From Erodium maritimum (Eukaryota > Streptophyta > Magnoliopsida > Geraniales > Geraniaceae): a DNA stretch of 64,000 nt. Where the stretch lies: assembly GCA_963921825.1 (NCBI GenBank), contig OY997594.1, forward strand, positions 37,442,557 through 37,506,556, written 5' to 3'. Below the pieces are notes generated by a model. That model saw nothing but the letters and a program-made list of their open reading frames with translations, made no database searches and was not told where the DNA came from. The translations under genes were made by a program, and so were the position numbers. Below, in pieces: positions 34,560 to 47,699 of this stretch; position 1 is the first letter of the stretch; the number at the start of each line of letters is the position of its first letter.

Positions 34560-37500
34560 CCCACCTTAACGCTGTGTTTCGGACCGGCTTCACCTTCTTC
34601 GCTTCTCTGCGATGACGTCTCCTCTTCGTCTTCCGTTACTTGCATTTACAGCCAAATTAATGGCTGGCATCATTGCGCCCAGCCGGATGGTCGCGGGTTC
34701 GTTTGTAAATGGGTTCGTCCGCCGCGGTTTCATCCAGCTCTTCTGTCTTTGGCAGACTCCTCCGAGCGTCATCATCTACTACGCCGGTGAGTGCTTCTTA
34801 TGTTCCATTTTCGTCTGCCGAATGTATATGTTATTCTGTGTTAGTGTTTGGTTCCAGATTTTCCTGTAACTTTTAGGGCTTTCTATGCTATTTGGTCGAC
34901 CATTTCGATGGAGTTTCCCCGTGAATTTTCGGCCAGCCTACCGTAATGTACAGGTTCTCCGATATGCAATCGGATCTCTGGGAAGAGCGAGAGAAAGACG
35001 ACCTAAAAAACATCGACGGAGAGTTCTTCATATCGATGTGCGCACCTGCACCGTTAGCATGTTCTCTCCTTCAATCGAAAGTAAGATTTTGGTCATTCAG
35101 TTTCCTTCAATTTCTATGGACTGCTTTATCGTTGATTTGGGAAGTTTTGTTTGCACTCAGTTCTCAATTGGGGTTTTTGTGCCTGCGGCCAAGGCTCTTT
35201 TGTATCATAGAGGTGGCTTAAAGTTTTAGAACCTTTGCCTATTTCAATGAATATGTGTACGGTAACTTACTATTTATCATTGTTGTACACTCTTTATTCC
35301 AGGCATTCAACAGGTAATTTTCATATCTCTGTGCTAATTACGAGTGTATCAATTTCATTCTTCTTTCGCTGTAAAGTTTATATGGAGATTCATGTTTATA
35401 TTTGTTATGTTCCAGGAGGCTGGGTTATAGTCGTATTACTACCTTTAGAAAAGAGACTGTCATTTGCCGAATCTATTCTGAAGTAAATGGAGGTTAAACC
35501 TTATTTGAAAGATCACCTAATAGAAATTCCTTTTTACAATGTACATTTCATCCAATTTCTGATAATTTCAAGCATTATATGAATATTCATTTATTCAATA
35601 CAGATGTGACTACTGTAACACCAATCTATGTGCTAGCACTGAATACTGATCAGAGAGGACATGTAAGTAGTTAATGGTAGTCTCCTTTAATGATAACAAT
35701 AAGAAAAAATAATATAAACAAGGATTTTTTATTTAGCTTGGTTGTAAATTATACTTGCTGAATGCTAATAATGTCATTTTGTATTACATATATGTTGTTT
35801 AAAATGTTTTGATAACCGTGTCGATTGATTTTCAGGATTACATGTTTTATTCATCCAATTTTGTGCATTTTGTTCCAGGTAAATTATTTTCTGGTTTCCT
35901 TTTTGCATCCAATTTGATGCATTGTTCCTAAAAGTCATCATTTTTATGTTCTGAATGTTTATGTGTAGGAACTAGGATTTATTTTGAAATTCTGTTTGAA
36001 TGAAACTGGATTAGAGGACATGCATCTCTCATGTTTTAGATCTGAAATGAGATTCATGTTTAATGTAGATCTTATAATTTCATATTGGATTGAGCTAAAG
36101 CTTAACCTCTTATGAACCCAAAAGTGTTATTTGATAATGAATTGTTCATTTGAATACTCAATTTTCTACCAGAAGTGGACATTTTGTTTAATTTTCACAT
36201 GAAGTTTGCCTATTTGAATCTAGCCGTTGTATACGTTTGACAGTTTACTCTATGGTTTAGATTTAGAATGGAATTATGATCTCCTAGGCATTTGTAGGAT
36301 CTGGAGTTGGTACATTTGATGTGTGTATGGTCTTCCTTGCTTCAATAATGTGTTAGAACTTGATCGGGTATGAAAATATTGGTGTGCTAGCCACTCGGAC
36401 AACTCATTATAAAACACCAATCTTTTTTCCAATGAGTGCAATGTTCTGACATCTGGACATTGCAATTTGAGATCTGATTGGCATCATCAAAATAAATAAA
36501 TAAAAGAAATCAATATCCCAGCTCTCCGAAATTACTTTTGGGTTAGCCATTTCTTAGCTCCAGTGGATTCATTTATTGCGCTGTCTCTGAATGTCTTCTA
36601 ATTGTTTTCTTTCTGATCTCAACAGTCGTTTCTTATTCATCCCTCTTCAATCTCTCGCTATCTGAATGGTGCCTTTATTTTCCTACATTTAATGTCCATT
36701 CGAAACGGCGTTAGAACAATTTACAAATACCAAAAGCTCTGATTGTGTTCTATGATTATGGGTTATCATGGCAGGAGGAATAGGCAAGCAGAAGTAGATA
36801 TGAAGACTCCTACTGGAAGTCCGAATCTCTGTTCGCATCTGGGGTTTTCTCCAGAGAGATTTTCGAGGTGAGAAATAGAAAGAAGAGCTGAAGATAGGAA
36901 GAAGACACCTCTCTGAAAAGCAGAGAGGATCAAGCTTCAAGAACAGTGATTCCACATAAATAGGCTCTTTTGCTTTGCATGGGATGATTCTGTTCTGAAA
37001 TGCTCTTCACAGACAGGTTAGTATTTTGATCTCTTTTGGTCACTTTCTAGCTAATTCTCGAAACAATCGGTTGATTTGTTCAGTTCTTACATGAAGTGGG
37101 TATCAACTATTTTTGGAAAATCACATGTCTTGATTGCAATTATGAAAAGTTTTGCCATTGATTGCTTTGGTTTATGTAGATATTTTGGAATTTGGAGTTG
37201 GGTTCTTTACTGGCTTATTTACATTGTTTGCAATCAACACCAGTGAATTGTGTCATCTCTTCTGGGTGATTTGATTTTGTAAGCAAATTATTTAGCCGAT
37301 GTATAGTTTTTATTTTGATTTACTCTATGGTATGGCTATTGGGTTTAAATTTCTATCATGTACTAAGAACTTAGCACATGTATGAGTAATTCCCATATGG
37401 ACACTGATGTATCCAATTTTTGCTATGTGCTATTGGATTAATAAGCTTAAAGCTATACTTGAATCGAATACATAGTCTTTGTGGCATTTGGTGGGTAGGC

Positions 37501-38974
37501 GAGGCAACCGTTCCTCTCAAATTGCTTGCACATTTTAAAAGGGTAAATTAATTATACAATTGATAAATTGTAAAATCATTGTTTTTGGTTTTAAATATGT
37601 TTGTCAATGCATTCTGTATCCCTGGTCTGTCTATATGATCGTTTTGGTTCCAATTTTATGGTGATCTTACTGTGAGTTTGGTTTTTCGTTTTGTTGCATT
37701 GTGGAAAAGTTGTTTTTGATTCTTGCAGGTCACCTACGCCTTTCTTTGTGTGTCTCCATCCAGAAACTTCAGGTGAGGTTTATTCGTGAAATCGTTGAAT
37801 GTAAATTTTATTCATGATAGTTTTATTCAGCTCTCTTTTATCATTCTGAATTAAGTGCTCAACAAGTGTTATTGCTACTCTATTGTACATTTTGGTCAAT
37901 ACTATAGTAAATGAGTTTATTGTATTTTTTAACGTCTTCTGTATGTCATTGTTAGACTAAGAGTTCTGGTGTGAGATCTATCATTTCAAAAAGCGAGCAA
38001 TTCAAAAGCCAATCTTCTGATTGATGTTGGCGAGAAAATTCATTTGGGGGACCTGTTTCTTGAGGTAAGGATGCACTTTGATTCATGATTTCTCTGTTTG
38101 ATTTGCTGCATAATTAGCTATGACCTTTTACACTGAACAAAAGCCTAAATCAGCAAGATTTATTAGGTTTGGTGTCCTATTTTTTTGGGTGAATTTACTT
38201 AGTTTATAACCTGCTTTTCTTATTTTGGTTATAACCTACATATAACAACTGAACCTTCTGACTAAAAACACCTAAAAAGAGAGATCAAAATTTACTATTT
38301 TGAATCATCAGGACATATACACATAATATATGAAAGAGATTAATATGAAAGATATTAATGAAAGGATTCATATAATTCCCTTTTTGTCGGAAAAAAAAAT
38401 CTTATTTTTGGAAGTACCCTTATTTAAAAAAAGTTTGTCATTGTTATAGTTGGATGTGTAAGACATGTATTACTGTTGAGAACATTATGAGTTTGTATAA
38501 TTAGTGGGTTCGGTTCTATTTAATTGTAGATGCTATGATTGATGGGGGGGCTAATGCAGATTTTATAAGTACTACAATTTGGTGCCATATTGTCAAGGGA
38601 GAAATACAAACCTTTAGAGAGGGATGCAAGTTAGGAAACCATTCTATAGCTGGACAAACTAAGAAACACAAGGGGCTCATTTGGGGGTTAGAGTCCGCCC
38701 TTCTGTGGAAGATCACGTTTCGAAGATATTAGGGTTTGAGGATTTGGTTCTGGTTGACCGTATAATGACATACCTGGACGAGCATAAGTCGGATGAAGAT
38801 TTGTTCCACCTGTTACACGACCTTGTGCTCCCTGGTGCTGATCGATTTGTCTCTGACATCTACTCCTTGATTGGGTACTACACTGCTGTGGTCGAGAGCG
38901 CTGCTGTTGCTCAACCACCGTCACCTGACTCTGCCATACATGATGCTACTGGCCCTCCCGTCAATGTCCCTTGA
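34560..38974 (+). other. Possible spliced transcription unit, unrecognised
   Basis: Gene-like pieces are separated by T-rich, intron-like sequence on the plus strand. A GC-richer block at 34600-34790 ends at a donor-like gccggtgagt. A block at about 34945-35081 ends cgaaagtaagatt. A piece at 37729-37772 sits between cttgcag and cttcaggtgag. A piece at about 37955-38065 ends ttgaggtaagg. A final frame lies at 38693-38974. No continuous protein could be assembled and no family is certain. It might be a non-coding RNA, a decayed gene, or gene fragments captured by the Helitron-like element ending at 39632. Confidence 0.3.
38693..38974 (+). CDS. Terminal-exon-like frame, PWI-like domain (tentative)
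   Basis: About 93 codons after an acceptor-like gggggttag, ending at a TGA at 38972-38974. The section RPSVEDHVSKILGFEDLVLV, then DRFVSDIYSLIGYY, resembles the PWI fold of SR-type splicing factors, where LGFED is a hallmark. A Ser/Pro/Ala tail follows. Upstream exons were not established. The resemblance is from memory of the motif and needs a profile search; it may be a fragment. Confidence 0.3.
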   Translation, partial: VRPSVEDHVSKILGFEDLVLVDRIMTYLDEHKSDEDLFHLLHDLVLPGADRFVSDIYSLIGYYTAVVESAAVAQPPSPDSAIHDATGPPVNVP

Positions 38975-39608
38975 AGTTTGCTCCTGTTATGCATGTTCCC
39001 CTTAGTCTGTACATGGTGTTTTTTTTTGCCTCCAGTGATCCTGTTGTTCCGACTGGTTTACCTTTGTTATGTCAAGTAGTTCATATAAACTGCTTTGTTT
39101 TTGTTAAAACATGATCATAGATCTTTTGTCGAACTTTAATCTAAATTATGTTTACCAATCTTTCCAGTAATTGTGTTATATTAGTTTTGCCTTTTCATCT
39201 AAATATGAAGCATTTCTTTAGGTTTCAAATATATTGACATGTTAGGTGTAATCTTTTCCCTTTTTGGTCAACTGTCAATGCATTTAATTCCAACGGGCAT
39301 TTGTCCAACTGCCCAATACCAGAAAAGCCCAAAACCGGAAAAACCCACACATATGCAAGGTGCCTTGACTAATAACTTATCTGTTTACAACATTGACTAC
39401 GTGTTCTATGTCAATCGCACTTATACCATTTCACATGAACACTACCTCCTACTTTACACAATGCAAATCTCTAAAGGCCATGTATTACAAAAGATTTCTC
39501 ACAATGGATTTCTCACAACATATCCGTCATCTTTGACATGTTCGACTGTAACGATCAAAACATTCACTTGCCTCCATCGACAAATACCTATGCAAGTTGT
39601 CCCGCTAT
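38975..39608. other. Stretch without a recognised gene
   Basis: T-rich sequence consistent with a 3' UTR, then an open but unrecognised frame (39239-39608). It runs into the Helitron-like end. Confidence 0.3.
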
Positions 39609-39633
39609 GCACCGCGCGGTGCCCTCACCTAGT
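39609..39633 (+). mobile_element. Helitron-like 3' terminus (hairpin plus CTAG)
   Basis: A perfect palindrome gcaccgcgcggtgc (39609-39622) is followed after six bases by CTAG (39629-39632) and then T, the standard 3' end of plant Helitrons, which insert at AT. The 5' TC end was not identified. Confidence 0.5.
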
Positions 39634-40437
39634 GTTAGTAAAACTATAAAACAGAGTTAATTCATTCATTCATCCTTAAACTACTCCGATAGTTAGATCT
39701 AAAATGGCTTTTGATGAGATGAACACGTTTTACTAGATCATGAATATAGGGATATGAGTCAAAGTCACGAATACCAAAGAGTTTGACATTTGGACGACCC
39801 ACCTTAATAGTACTTCACAAAACTAAGACATGAGTACATCTGAACTACCTGTGTAGTCCTTATTCCTACGGCCATGGCATCACCATGTGATCTACATGAT
39901 GTGTATTCATGTTTTGATCTAACCAAACACTTATCATAACCAATAGATATAAAGGTTGTGCTTGGACATGAATACACACGTGTGAGACATATGGGTGATG
40001 GTCATAGAGACGTGTAGTTTGTGGTTGCACAAGTCAAGTTTCATTAAAACATGTCGTTCTTGATGAGTAAGAGGATTGTAATAGAAGCATGGTCATGCGT
40101 GTGATTTGTCACCTACATTCCTCACTCACAATCAAGAGACCATGTTAAGACTGAATTAGAAAGGATGACGGTTTTACGCCTTTATTCAGTTGTGACAATC
40201 GTTAAATGACAAGAGGAGGTAACATGACTTGACGAAGTATTGGTCATTAATTCGTATGGCTCGGGTGGTCGTGAGACTTGCTAGAGGTCACCATGACTTG
40301 TGGATGAAACGTCTAGTTTCATTTCACTACCAATAATATCCTTAAAGGTCACACACAATAAAGAAAGGCCCCAACGAAGTGAACGGAATGATTTTAATTA
40401 ATTAAAGTAACATACAAATTATATTTGATATAATGTA
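39634..40437. other. Unassigned, LTR-like flank of the split solo LTR
   Basis: No gene is seen. The sequence continues beyond the inserted LTR at 52483-53082, where a TATA-like box occurs. Together they may be an older LTR or promoter-type sequence, but no termini were identified. Confidence 0.3.
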
Positions 40438-41160
40438 TGTCACGCCCCAATTTCAGTGAACCGAAACTCAGGACGTGAACTTTTAAAACAATAAAACATT
40501 TTGAAACCTTTTACAATAAATCACTTTAAGATCACCGTTTGTTCAACAAAATAATATTTACAACTTAAAACACGTCCCAACAAGTGGACAAAAGTATGGT
40601 ATCCGTCACTAGACTCAAATAAACCCAGAATCCCGCTCCTAGCTCTTCAAGCTTCAGAAGCTCACCTAGTCCAACCTGCGACCGGTACCTGTAGGAAAAG
40701 CAGCTAGGGGTGAGCGTTCGCTCACCACCACAGATAACAGACTGACTAACGGCATAATTAGCAGACAAATCCGGTAACACCAACAACCAACTCAACCCCG
40801 GGGATCACTATCCTCAAACTCAAGTAACCCGACCGACACCCACACACTGATACTTTCCTCAGCCGACTCAACGCTCGGACACGTAAGGTAGACCCGACAC
40901 AACGATCGACGACCTCCTCCAAAGACACGACAGACCACCACGCAACACCCAAGATCACAAAGGATCACACACCAAACAAGATCACAAAGGATCGCACTCT
41001 TGCCAGCTGCTCAGTGCCGGTTGCTAACCGGTTGGGCTCGAGCCTGCCCCACGCGCTTTGTCGATCCCTGTCAGGCTCCAGGCGGTCGACCTGTTGGCGA
41101 TATATACAGCGCTGCTTTTCCGATAGCTAGTCGGAAGGGGAGCTGCCCTCTCATCGCCTA

Positions 41161-41350
41161 AAAACGCTCACAACCCTCCCGAGACTCGAACTCGGTCAGG
41201 CTAGCCAAAGAACGCTCGCAACTTCCCGAGACTCGAACTCGGTCAAGCCAGCCAAAGAACGCTCGCAACCTCCCGAGACTCGAACTCGGTCAGACCAGCT
41301 AAAGAACGCTCGCAACTTACCGATCCCTGTCAGGTAAGCCAGCCAAATTC
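41161..41350 (-). repeat. 47-bp tandem repeat in the inverted solo LTR
   Basis: Units containing cgctcgcaacttcccgagac recur about four times; they are the inverse of the array at 2480-2705. Confidence 0.75.
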
Positions 41351-41453
41351 CACACCACTCCCCGACACGAAGTCGGGTCACTAACCTCGGGAAAACACAA
41401 TCACAATCATAAGCAAAGTTCAACAAACAGCAACAACACAAGTTCAACACTCC

Positions 41454-42160
41454 ACAGGCACTCATGGCCACCCAAGACACCAACAGTAAAACACGGACTC
41501 AACAACCCCATGGGCACTCACGGCGTCCCAAGACACACCAACCATAACTCACGGGCTCAACAACCCCACGGCACTCATGGCCACCCAAGACACACCAACA
41601 GTAACTCACGGGCTCAACAACCCCACGGGCACTCATGGCCACCAAAGACACACCAACAGTAACTCACGGGCTCAACAACCCCACGGGCACTCATGGCCAC
41701 CAAAGACACACCAACAGTAACTCACGGGCTCAACAACCCCACAGGCACTCACGGCCTCCCAAGACACACCAACAGTAAAGACACGGGTCAACAACCCCAC
41801 GGGCACTCATGGCCACCAAAGACACACCAACAGTAACTCACGGGCTCAACAACCCCACGGGCACTAATGGCCACCAAAGACATACCAGCAGTAACTCACG
41901 GGCTCAACAACCCCAAGACACCAACAGTAAAACACAGGCTCTCATGGCCACCCAAGACACAACAGTAAAATACGGGCTCTCATGGCCACCCAAGACACAA
42001 TAGTAAAGTACGGGCTCTCATGGCCACCCAAGACACAACAGTAAAGTACGGGCTCTCATGGCCATCCAAGACACAACAGTAAAGTACAGGCTCTCATGGC
42101 CACCCAAGACACAACAGTAAAGTACGGGCTCTCATGGCCCCCCAAGACACAAAAATACAC
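41454..42160 (-). repeat. Expanded 57-58 bp and 38 bp tandem arrays
   Basis: About eight units with cacgggctcaacaacccca are followed by about six shorter units with gggctctcatggccaccc. This is an expansion of the 39-bp type repeat seen at 2052-2275, and it accounts for most of the length difference between the two LTRs. Confidence 0.8.
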
Positions 42161-42868
42161 AATCAACCTCCGGCATAACCAATGCCTCCAACAGTCCTAA
42201 TAACAACAGTTTCACAATCAACCTCCGGGCATGGTCATATGCCTCCAGTACTCCTAATATCGATAAGTTCACAATCAACCTCCGGGCATGGTCATATGCC
42301 TCCAGTAATTCTAACATCGATAAGTTCTCTGCTCCTACGACACTACTAAGTGTCACATGCATTTCCACTCTTCGATAACCTACTTAACCCACGACACCCC
42401 AAGTGTCACATGCATTTCTAATATTCGATAACCTCCTTAACCCACGACACCCAAGTGTCACATGCAATTCTACTGTTAACTTTCCCTAGTCAGGGCCGAG
42501 ATCCGGCTACTTTTCCCTACCTCGTGCGTGTTATCCAAAAGCCAACCAACTAGCTCCGGCGTGATCTCAGTCACTCGCCTAGCTTTCCTTTCCCTCGGTC
42601 TGCAACACGATCTAAAAGAACACAGTTTTAAGGCACTTTTAAACTCGCATGAATAAACTGAAATTCGATAAAATTAACGCCCAAACTTAACCCCGACAAT
42701 GTCGATCACTCCCAAACTTCCCAATTTCTCGACATTGTCGATAAAGGACCCGTAAAGGCCCAATTCGCCCAACATGGCGAATCTGCCCGGGTTTCGAAAA
42801 TGCCCTTCCGGGGCTCCAAAAATTCCCGTTTTCGTTTCTACGGTCTTAGAATAATTCAAGGGTTCCTA

Positions 42869-44556
42869 TGTTGGGTCTCGAGGTAGGGTTGGAGATGAAC
42901 CAACTCGCAGCGGAAAATCAATAAAAACCAAGAGACGATTAAAACCATGAAACAACTAACAAAGAATGGATTCACAAGAGAAAAATTCAGCACTATCTCT
43001 TACCAAAACAAGAACACCGGTTAACGAATGATTGGCTTGAGTCTCCAAGACACCTACGTATCCACATGGGAATCAAAGCCACGTAGTTCTTCTCTTTGAG
43101 GACTCAAGAACACAAAAATGGAGGGGGAAACTAGCCAAACCCGAAATTGCAAGGGAAGGGGGAGAGAAGTTGTGTTTCCTATTCTTGTCTTGTGTTTGTT
43201 ATGTTGAAAAAGGATGACTTAAACATAACAAAACCCATACTTGTCCAACTAAAGGCATGGGACAAGTATGGTGTCAAGTAAGGTGTAAATAGGACAAAGT
43301 ATGGCAAGACAAGATTGGGTTAGGTGGTGAATCACCAACACCTTAATCCTTGTCTTGCTTAATTAGTACTAATTAATCAAGACTTGATTAATTAGTTCCA
43401 TGGGCCTTGGTTGCATGGGCCTTTCATGGGCCTCTTGGAACATGGCCCGTGGCCATTTCCAACGAGGTCCCGTGATTCGCTCATCGCCTCCATGCCTTCC
43501 ATACCGGAAATGTCCAACATTATCCGACGCGATCAATCCCAAGACTCCAAGCCTTGTCTCGATCCGTAAAGTCCTATTCACTTACGGGCACATGACCCAA
43601 AACCCAGTTTTGGTCATGTCCCGAGACAACTCCCTTTTGGCCATTCTCCATAAATGTGTCAATGAGTTTCATCCTCCGGTGTGACCCTTAGGTTTATGCA
43701 TGTCAATAGATCAACGTAAAATCTCATTTTACTTGATCCTATTTAAGTGGCAACTAACGAGACTTTAGTATTGCTTGACACTACATAACGAATCGACCCT
43801 GTCGATTCTAACCTTTCCGTCGTCCCTGTCATCATCCTTTTATCTCCGATATCCTGATTGAGATAAGGCATAGAGCCGTCATCCTTATTATTCTCAATCA
43901 CCGTTCCTTGATATGTGAGATGACTGAAGATATGATACCCAGTATCATGTGCATGACCATGCTATTCTTCCAGTCACTCTCGATCAAGCGGCCGAGAACC
44001 GATATATTTCCCATACCTTAGTACGAGGGATAAATCCCTTAGCCGTCTTTCGTGTCACTCATGTAGCCCGTCCCCAAGCCAATCCTGGCCGTTATGGAAG
44101 CCCTGTTACGGACAACGTTAGGCTTAGGTCAAACTCAGTTGTTGACTACATAGCGATCACAAAGACTCCTTGGTCTAAGGATACATAACAAGCTACAACA
44201 CTGAATATGTTCATGACTTTATCTATGGCACATATTCAGGGCGGGTCGTCCAATATCATGTCCCACATGATATCTATGATCAGACTCCGGAATCCCATTC
44301 CAATGACTAACAGAACGTAAGCCATAAAGAGCCATCTTTCATACTAGTCGCTTCTAGTGAAGCTTTGTTGACTAGGGACCCATCGAGTGTGATCTATCTC
44401 GATCTATGGTTCTATTCGCATGGTGGGCATAGATCAGAGCACACATCGATATATTACTCCAACACATAAGTAATATAAAGCCGCTTTAATTTTATTGCTA
44501 ACGATGATATATACATTTGGACATTTAGGATTGAACTACGGGCACTAAGACTAACA
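42869..44556 (-). repeat. Copia LTR (3' LTR in element sense)
   Basis: 1688 bp, beginning TGTTGGGTCTCGAGG and ending GACTAACA as written on the plus strand. The adjoining purine tract on the minus strand (aagtgggagat, 44557-44570) is the polypurine tract. Confidence 0.93.
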
Positions 44557-44707
44557 ATCTCCCACTTGCCCTAGTTCCAATCTAAACTCCAATATGTCCC
44601 CATCGACTTTACATGTCTAACATGTTCAGGCAGTGACACTGCCTTAGTCAAAGGGTTGGCTATGTTATCATCTGTTGCAATATCGGTTATCTTCACTTCA
44701 CCTCAGT

Positions 44708-44985
44708 TCAGTATTTATCTGTTGAGGTGGATACGCTGCAGTACATGTTTGGATTTGTTATACGATCTAGGCTTTTAGCTTGCGCAATGGCACTTGTGTT
44801 GTCGCAAGATGGATTCACCGGGCTGGATGAGTTTTTAATTACACCCAGCCCTGCCATGAATTTCCAAATCCACATAGCCTCCTTAGCTGCCTCTGCAGCA
44901 TCCATGTACTTGGCCTCTGTCGTAGATTCGGCAATGATATCTTGCTTTACGCTGTCCCAGGTAAAGCTCTGCCATTCAGCGTAAA
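44708..44985 (-). pseudogene. Copia RNase H, truncated
   Basis: AEAAKEAMWIWKFMAGLGV and PSCDNTSAIAQAKS match the copia RNase H. The usual HxRTKHI end is lost and the frame stops soon after. About 150 bp then leads to the polypurine tract. Confidence 0.75.
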
Positions 44986-45143
44986 CACATATCCTGATTG
45001 ACTTCTAAAGTCATCTGGATTTGTCTTGGAAAACTAGCGTCTACTCATCCTTCGACGACTAGTTCAGCATCATCTTTCCCCCGGGTTAGAATGATGTCTA
45101 CTGGTACAACATAAGGCTTACGAGACATCTGGTCTCATACATG

Positions 45144-46124
45144 TCATGGCATATATGATCGATCCTGCCCCCAGGCGCATAGGATTTTCATCATCCTTTT
45201 CAGCTCATCAGGTGTCTTAGGACACTGAGTCTTGCTGAGATGAATGCCATGACTAGTGGGTAAGAGTCCTTTCTTTGAATCGAGCATTAAGAACCTACTC
45301 AATGCCTTGTTCACATAGGTTCCCTGACTTAAATCCAAGACCCTCTTGGTGCGATCTCTACATATCTTAATCCTTAAGATATAAGAAGCATCGCCTAAGT
45401 CCTTTATTGAAAAACACTTCCTCAACCAAGCTTTAGTCTCGTGCAAGGTTGGGATGTCGTTTTCAATGAGAACCAGAAAGGTAATCTTGCTCCCACTAGC
45501 CTTCTTATAAACGCAAGATTCATCCTCGCTCTTGATTAAGCCAAATCCAATTACAGCTTCATCAAAACGAAGGATCCAACTCCGAGAAGTTCGTTTCAAT
45601 CCATAAATGGATTTCAACAACTTATAAATCTTTCCTTTATTATTCGGATCGTCAAAACCTTTGGGCCGAGACATACAAACGTACTCAGTCAAATTTCCAT
45701 TTAGGAAAGCGGTTTTGACATCCACTTGCCATATCTCGTAATTATGATACGCAGTTATGTCAAGAAGAATTTGGATCGATTTTGACCATAGCCACTAAGG
45801 AGAAGGTTTCCTCATAGTCAATCCATGCCTATAACCTTTCGCCACCAGTTGAGCTTAGTAGGTCAGAGGTTTGCCGTCCATGTCCATCTTCACCTTGAAG
45901 ATCCATTTGCATCTGATGGTCCTCACACCATTGATGGGATCAACCGGTTCCCAGACTCGGTTGTCCGACATGGATTGCATTTCCTCCCTCATGGCTCCCA
46001 GCCATAGCTCGGAGTTGGGCCCATCCACGACTTCCTGAAAGGTGGCTGGATCATCGTGATCCACCATGACTTCATTGTCACCTCCGGATACCATATCTTG
46101 GAGGAGGAAGATTGATCCTTTCAA
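45144..46124 (-). pseudogene. Copia reverse transcriptase, catalytic box missing
   Basis: The upstream part has MREEMQSMSDNRVWEPVDP and CKWIFKVKMDMDGK, then a frame break near 45855. The main frame (45725-45144) has MDVKTAFLNGNL and LKSIYGLKRTSRSW. At the expected YVDD box it reads FLVLIENDIPTL, so the catalytic aspartates are deleted. DLGDASYILRIKI and KKGLLPTSHGIHLSKTQCP follow. Confidence 0.85.
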
Positions 46125-46212
46125 ATCGCCTTGGACCTTCCGGAATTGTAACAGGAATTGGTTCTTACTCTACGACAATCTCTGGCTTCTTTCTACTGGG
46201 TTGCCAATTGGT

Positions 46213-46959
46213 TTAGACAGATCTGTACCATCCTGAATTTCTTCGAGATGCACAGTCCTCCCAATGACGTCTTTGGAAACAAAACTCCTTTTCCATAAAG
46301 ACTCCACCCCATGCGATGAACACCATGTTCTCACTGGGATTGTAGAAGTAGTATCCCCTTGTTGCTTTGGGATACCACACGAAGGTGCATATCTCAGATC
46401 TTGGTTTGAGCTTAGTCGAAACCAAATGTTTTACATAAGCCTCGCAACCACAAATCTTTAGGAAGGACAAAGCGGGCATCATCCCATATCATTTTAAAAT
46501 GGTGTCCCTTCCACACCCTTCGTCGAAGCCCGATTCACTATGAATGCGGTCGTCTCTAGAGCATAATCCCAGAAAGAGATTGGGAGATCAGTCCAACTAA
46601 TAATGGAATGGACCATTGTCTAACAATGTCCGATTTCTCCGTTTGGCTACACCTTTCATCTACAGTGTCCCAGGAGGAGTCTATTCCAAAAGGATCCCAT
46701 TCTCTTTTAGATGATCTAATAACTCTGTGGTCAAGTATTTTCCACCTCGATCCAATCGAAGTGCCTTAATACCTTTGTCGAGCTGGTTTTCTACTTTAGT
46801 CTTAAACTCTTTGAATTTATCAAAAGCTTCAGACTTATGTCTCAGCGAATAGACATAACCATATTTACTGTAATCATCAGTAAATGTGATAAAGTAGTTA
46901 AAACCCCTCCTGTCAAGTGAACTTATTGGTCTACACACATTCGAGTGTATCAGCCCCAA
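46213..46959 (-). pseudogene. Copia integrase, broken
   Basis: The catalytic core starts GLIHSNVCRP, where the first catalytic Asp of the usual HTDVCGP is Asn. FITFTDDYSKYGYVY and ALRLDRGGKYLT (second Asp region) follow to a stop at 46681. The C-terminal part (46482-46213) keeps GCEAYVKHLVSTKL and GYYFYNPSENMVF. The section with the catalytic Glu is damaged. Confidence 0.8.
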
Positions 46960-46975
46960 TAATTCACCCGCCCTT

Positions 46976-47666
46976 TCATCGCGATCGATAAAAGGGCACT
47001 TTAGTCATTTTTCCCATCAAACAAACCTTGCAACTATCGATCGAATGGAATTCGAATGAACCTGAAAGTCCGCACTTCTGAAATGCTGATAGGTGCTTCT
47101 TGTTTATGCGACCTAAATGACAGTGCCTTAACAGAGTTAGGTTTAAATCGTTGGATTTAGACCTCTTGGTATTAACGGAATATATAGAACTTGAGGCATT
47201 GTTACCCATATCTAATATGTACAATCCTCCAACCAAGTCAGTACTGGTATAAAACATATCATTGCATAGAACATTGAAAACTCCATTTCCAATATTAACA
47301 TTATATCCTTCCTTGTCAAACACGGATACAGATATAATATTCCTACTAAAAGTAGGTATGCAATATACATTATACAGTACTAAGACAAGGCCTCTTGGCA
47401 AAGCAAGACTCATGGATCCTACAGCAGTTGCCACAACTCTGAGGTCCACTTCGTGCTTTCCAAACCTCTCCTACTTTCAGCCACCATATATAAGTGCATA
47501 TGTGAGATTCAGTCTTGGTATCTAATACCCATGAATCTTTGGAAGTAGAGAGATGTAGCTCTATAGAGTTAATACCGGATGAAGACACGGTCCCACCGCC
47601 CTTCCTTGGATCATCCAGGTTTCCTGATGAAGGCGCAGTCCTACTGCCCTTCTTCAGATCATCCAC
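46976..47666 (-). pseudogene. Copia protease and pre-integrase zinc region, broken
   Basis: The protease piece reads DSWVLDTKTESHIC, where the catalytic DTG has become DTK. The frame then shifts. The pre-integrase HHCC region survives as LRHCHLGRINKKHL with DSCKVCLMGKMTK at about 47130-47010. Confidence 0.8.
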
Positions 47667-47699
47667 GCTATTTGATGAAGGCGCAGTCCCACTGCCCTT

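Noticed and set aside
43400-44188. Repeated 94- and 79-codon frames found three times in the window
   Set aside because: They are identical frames within the copia LTR copies (42869, 49632 and 54464), not genes.
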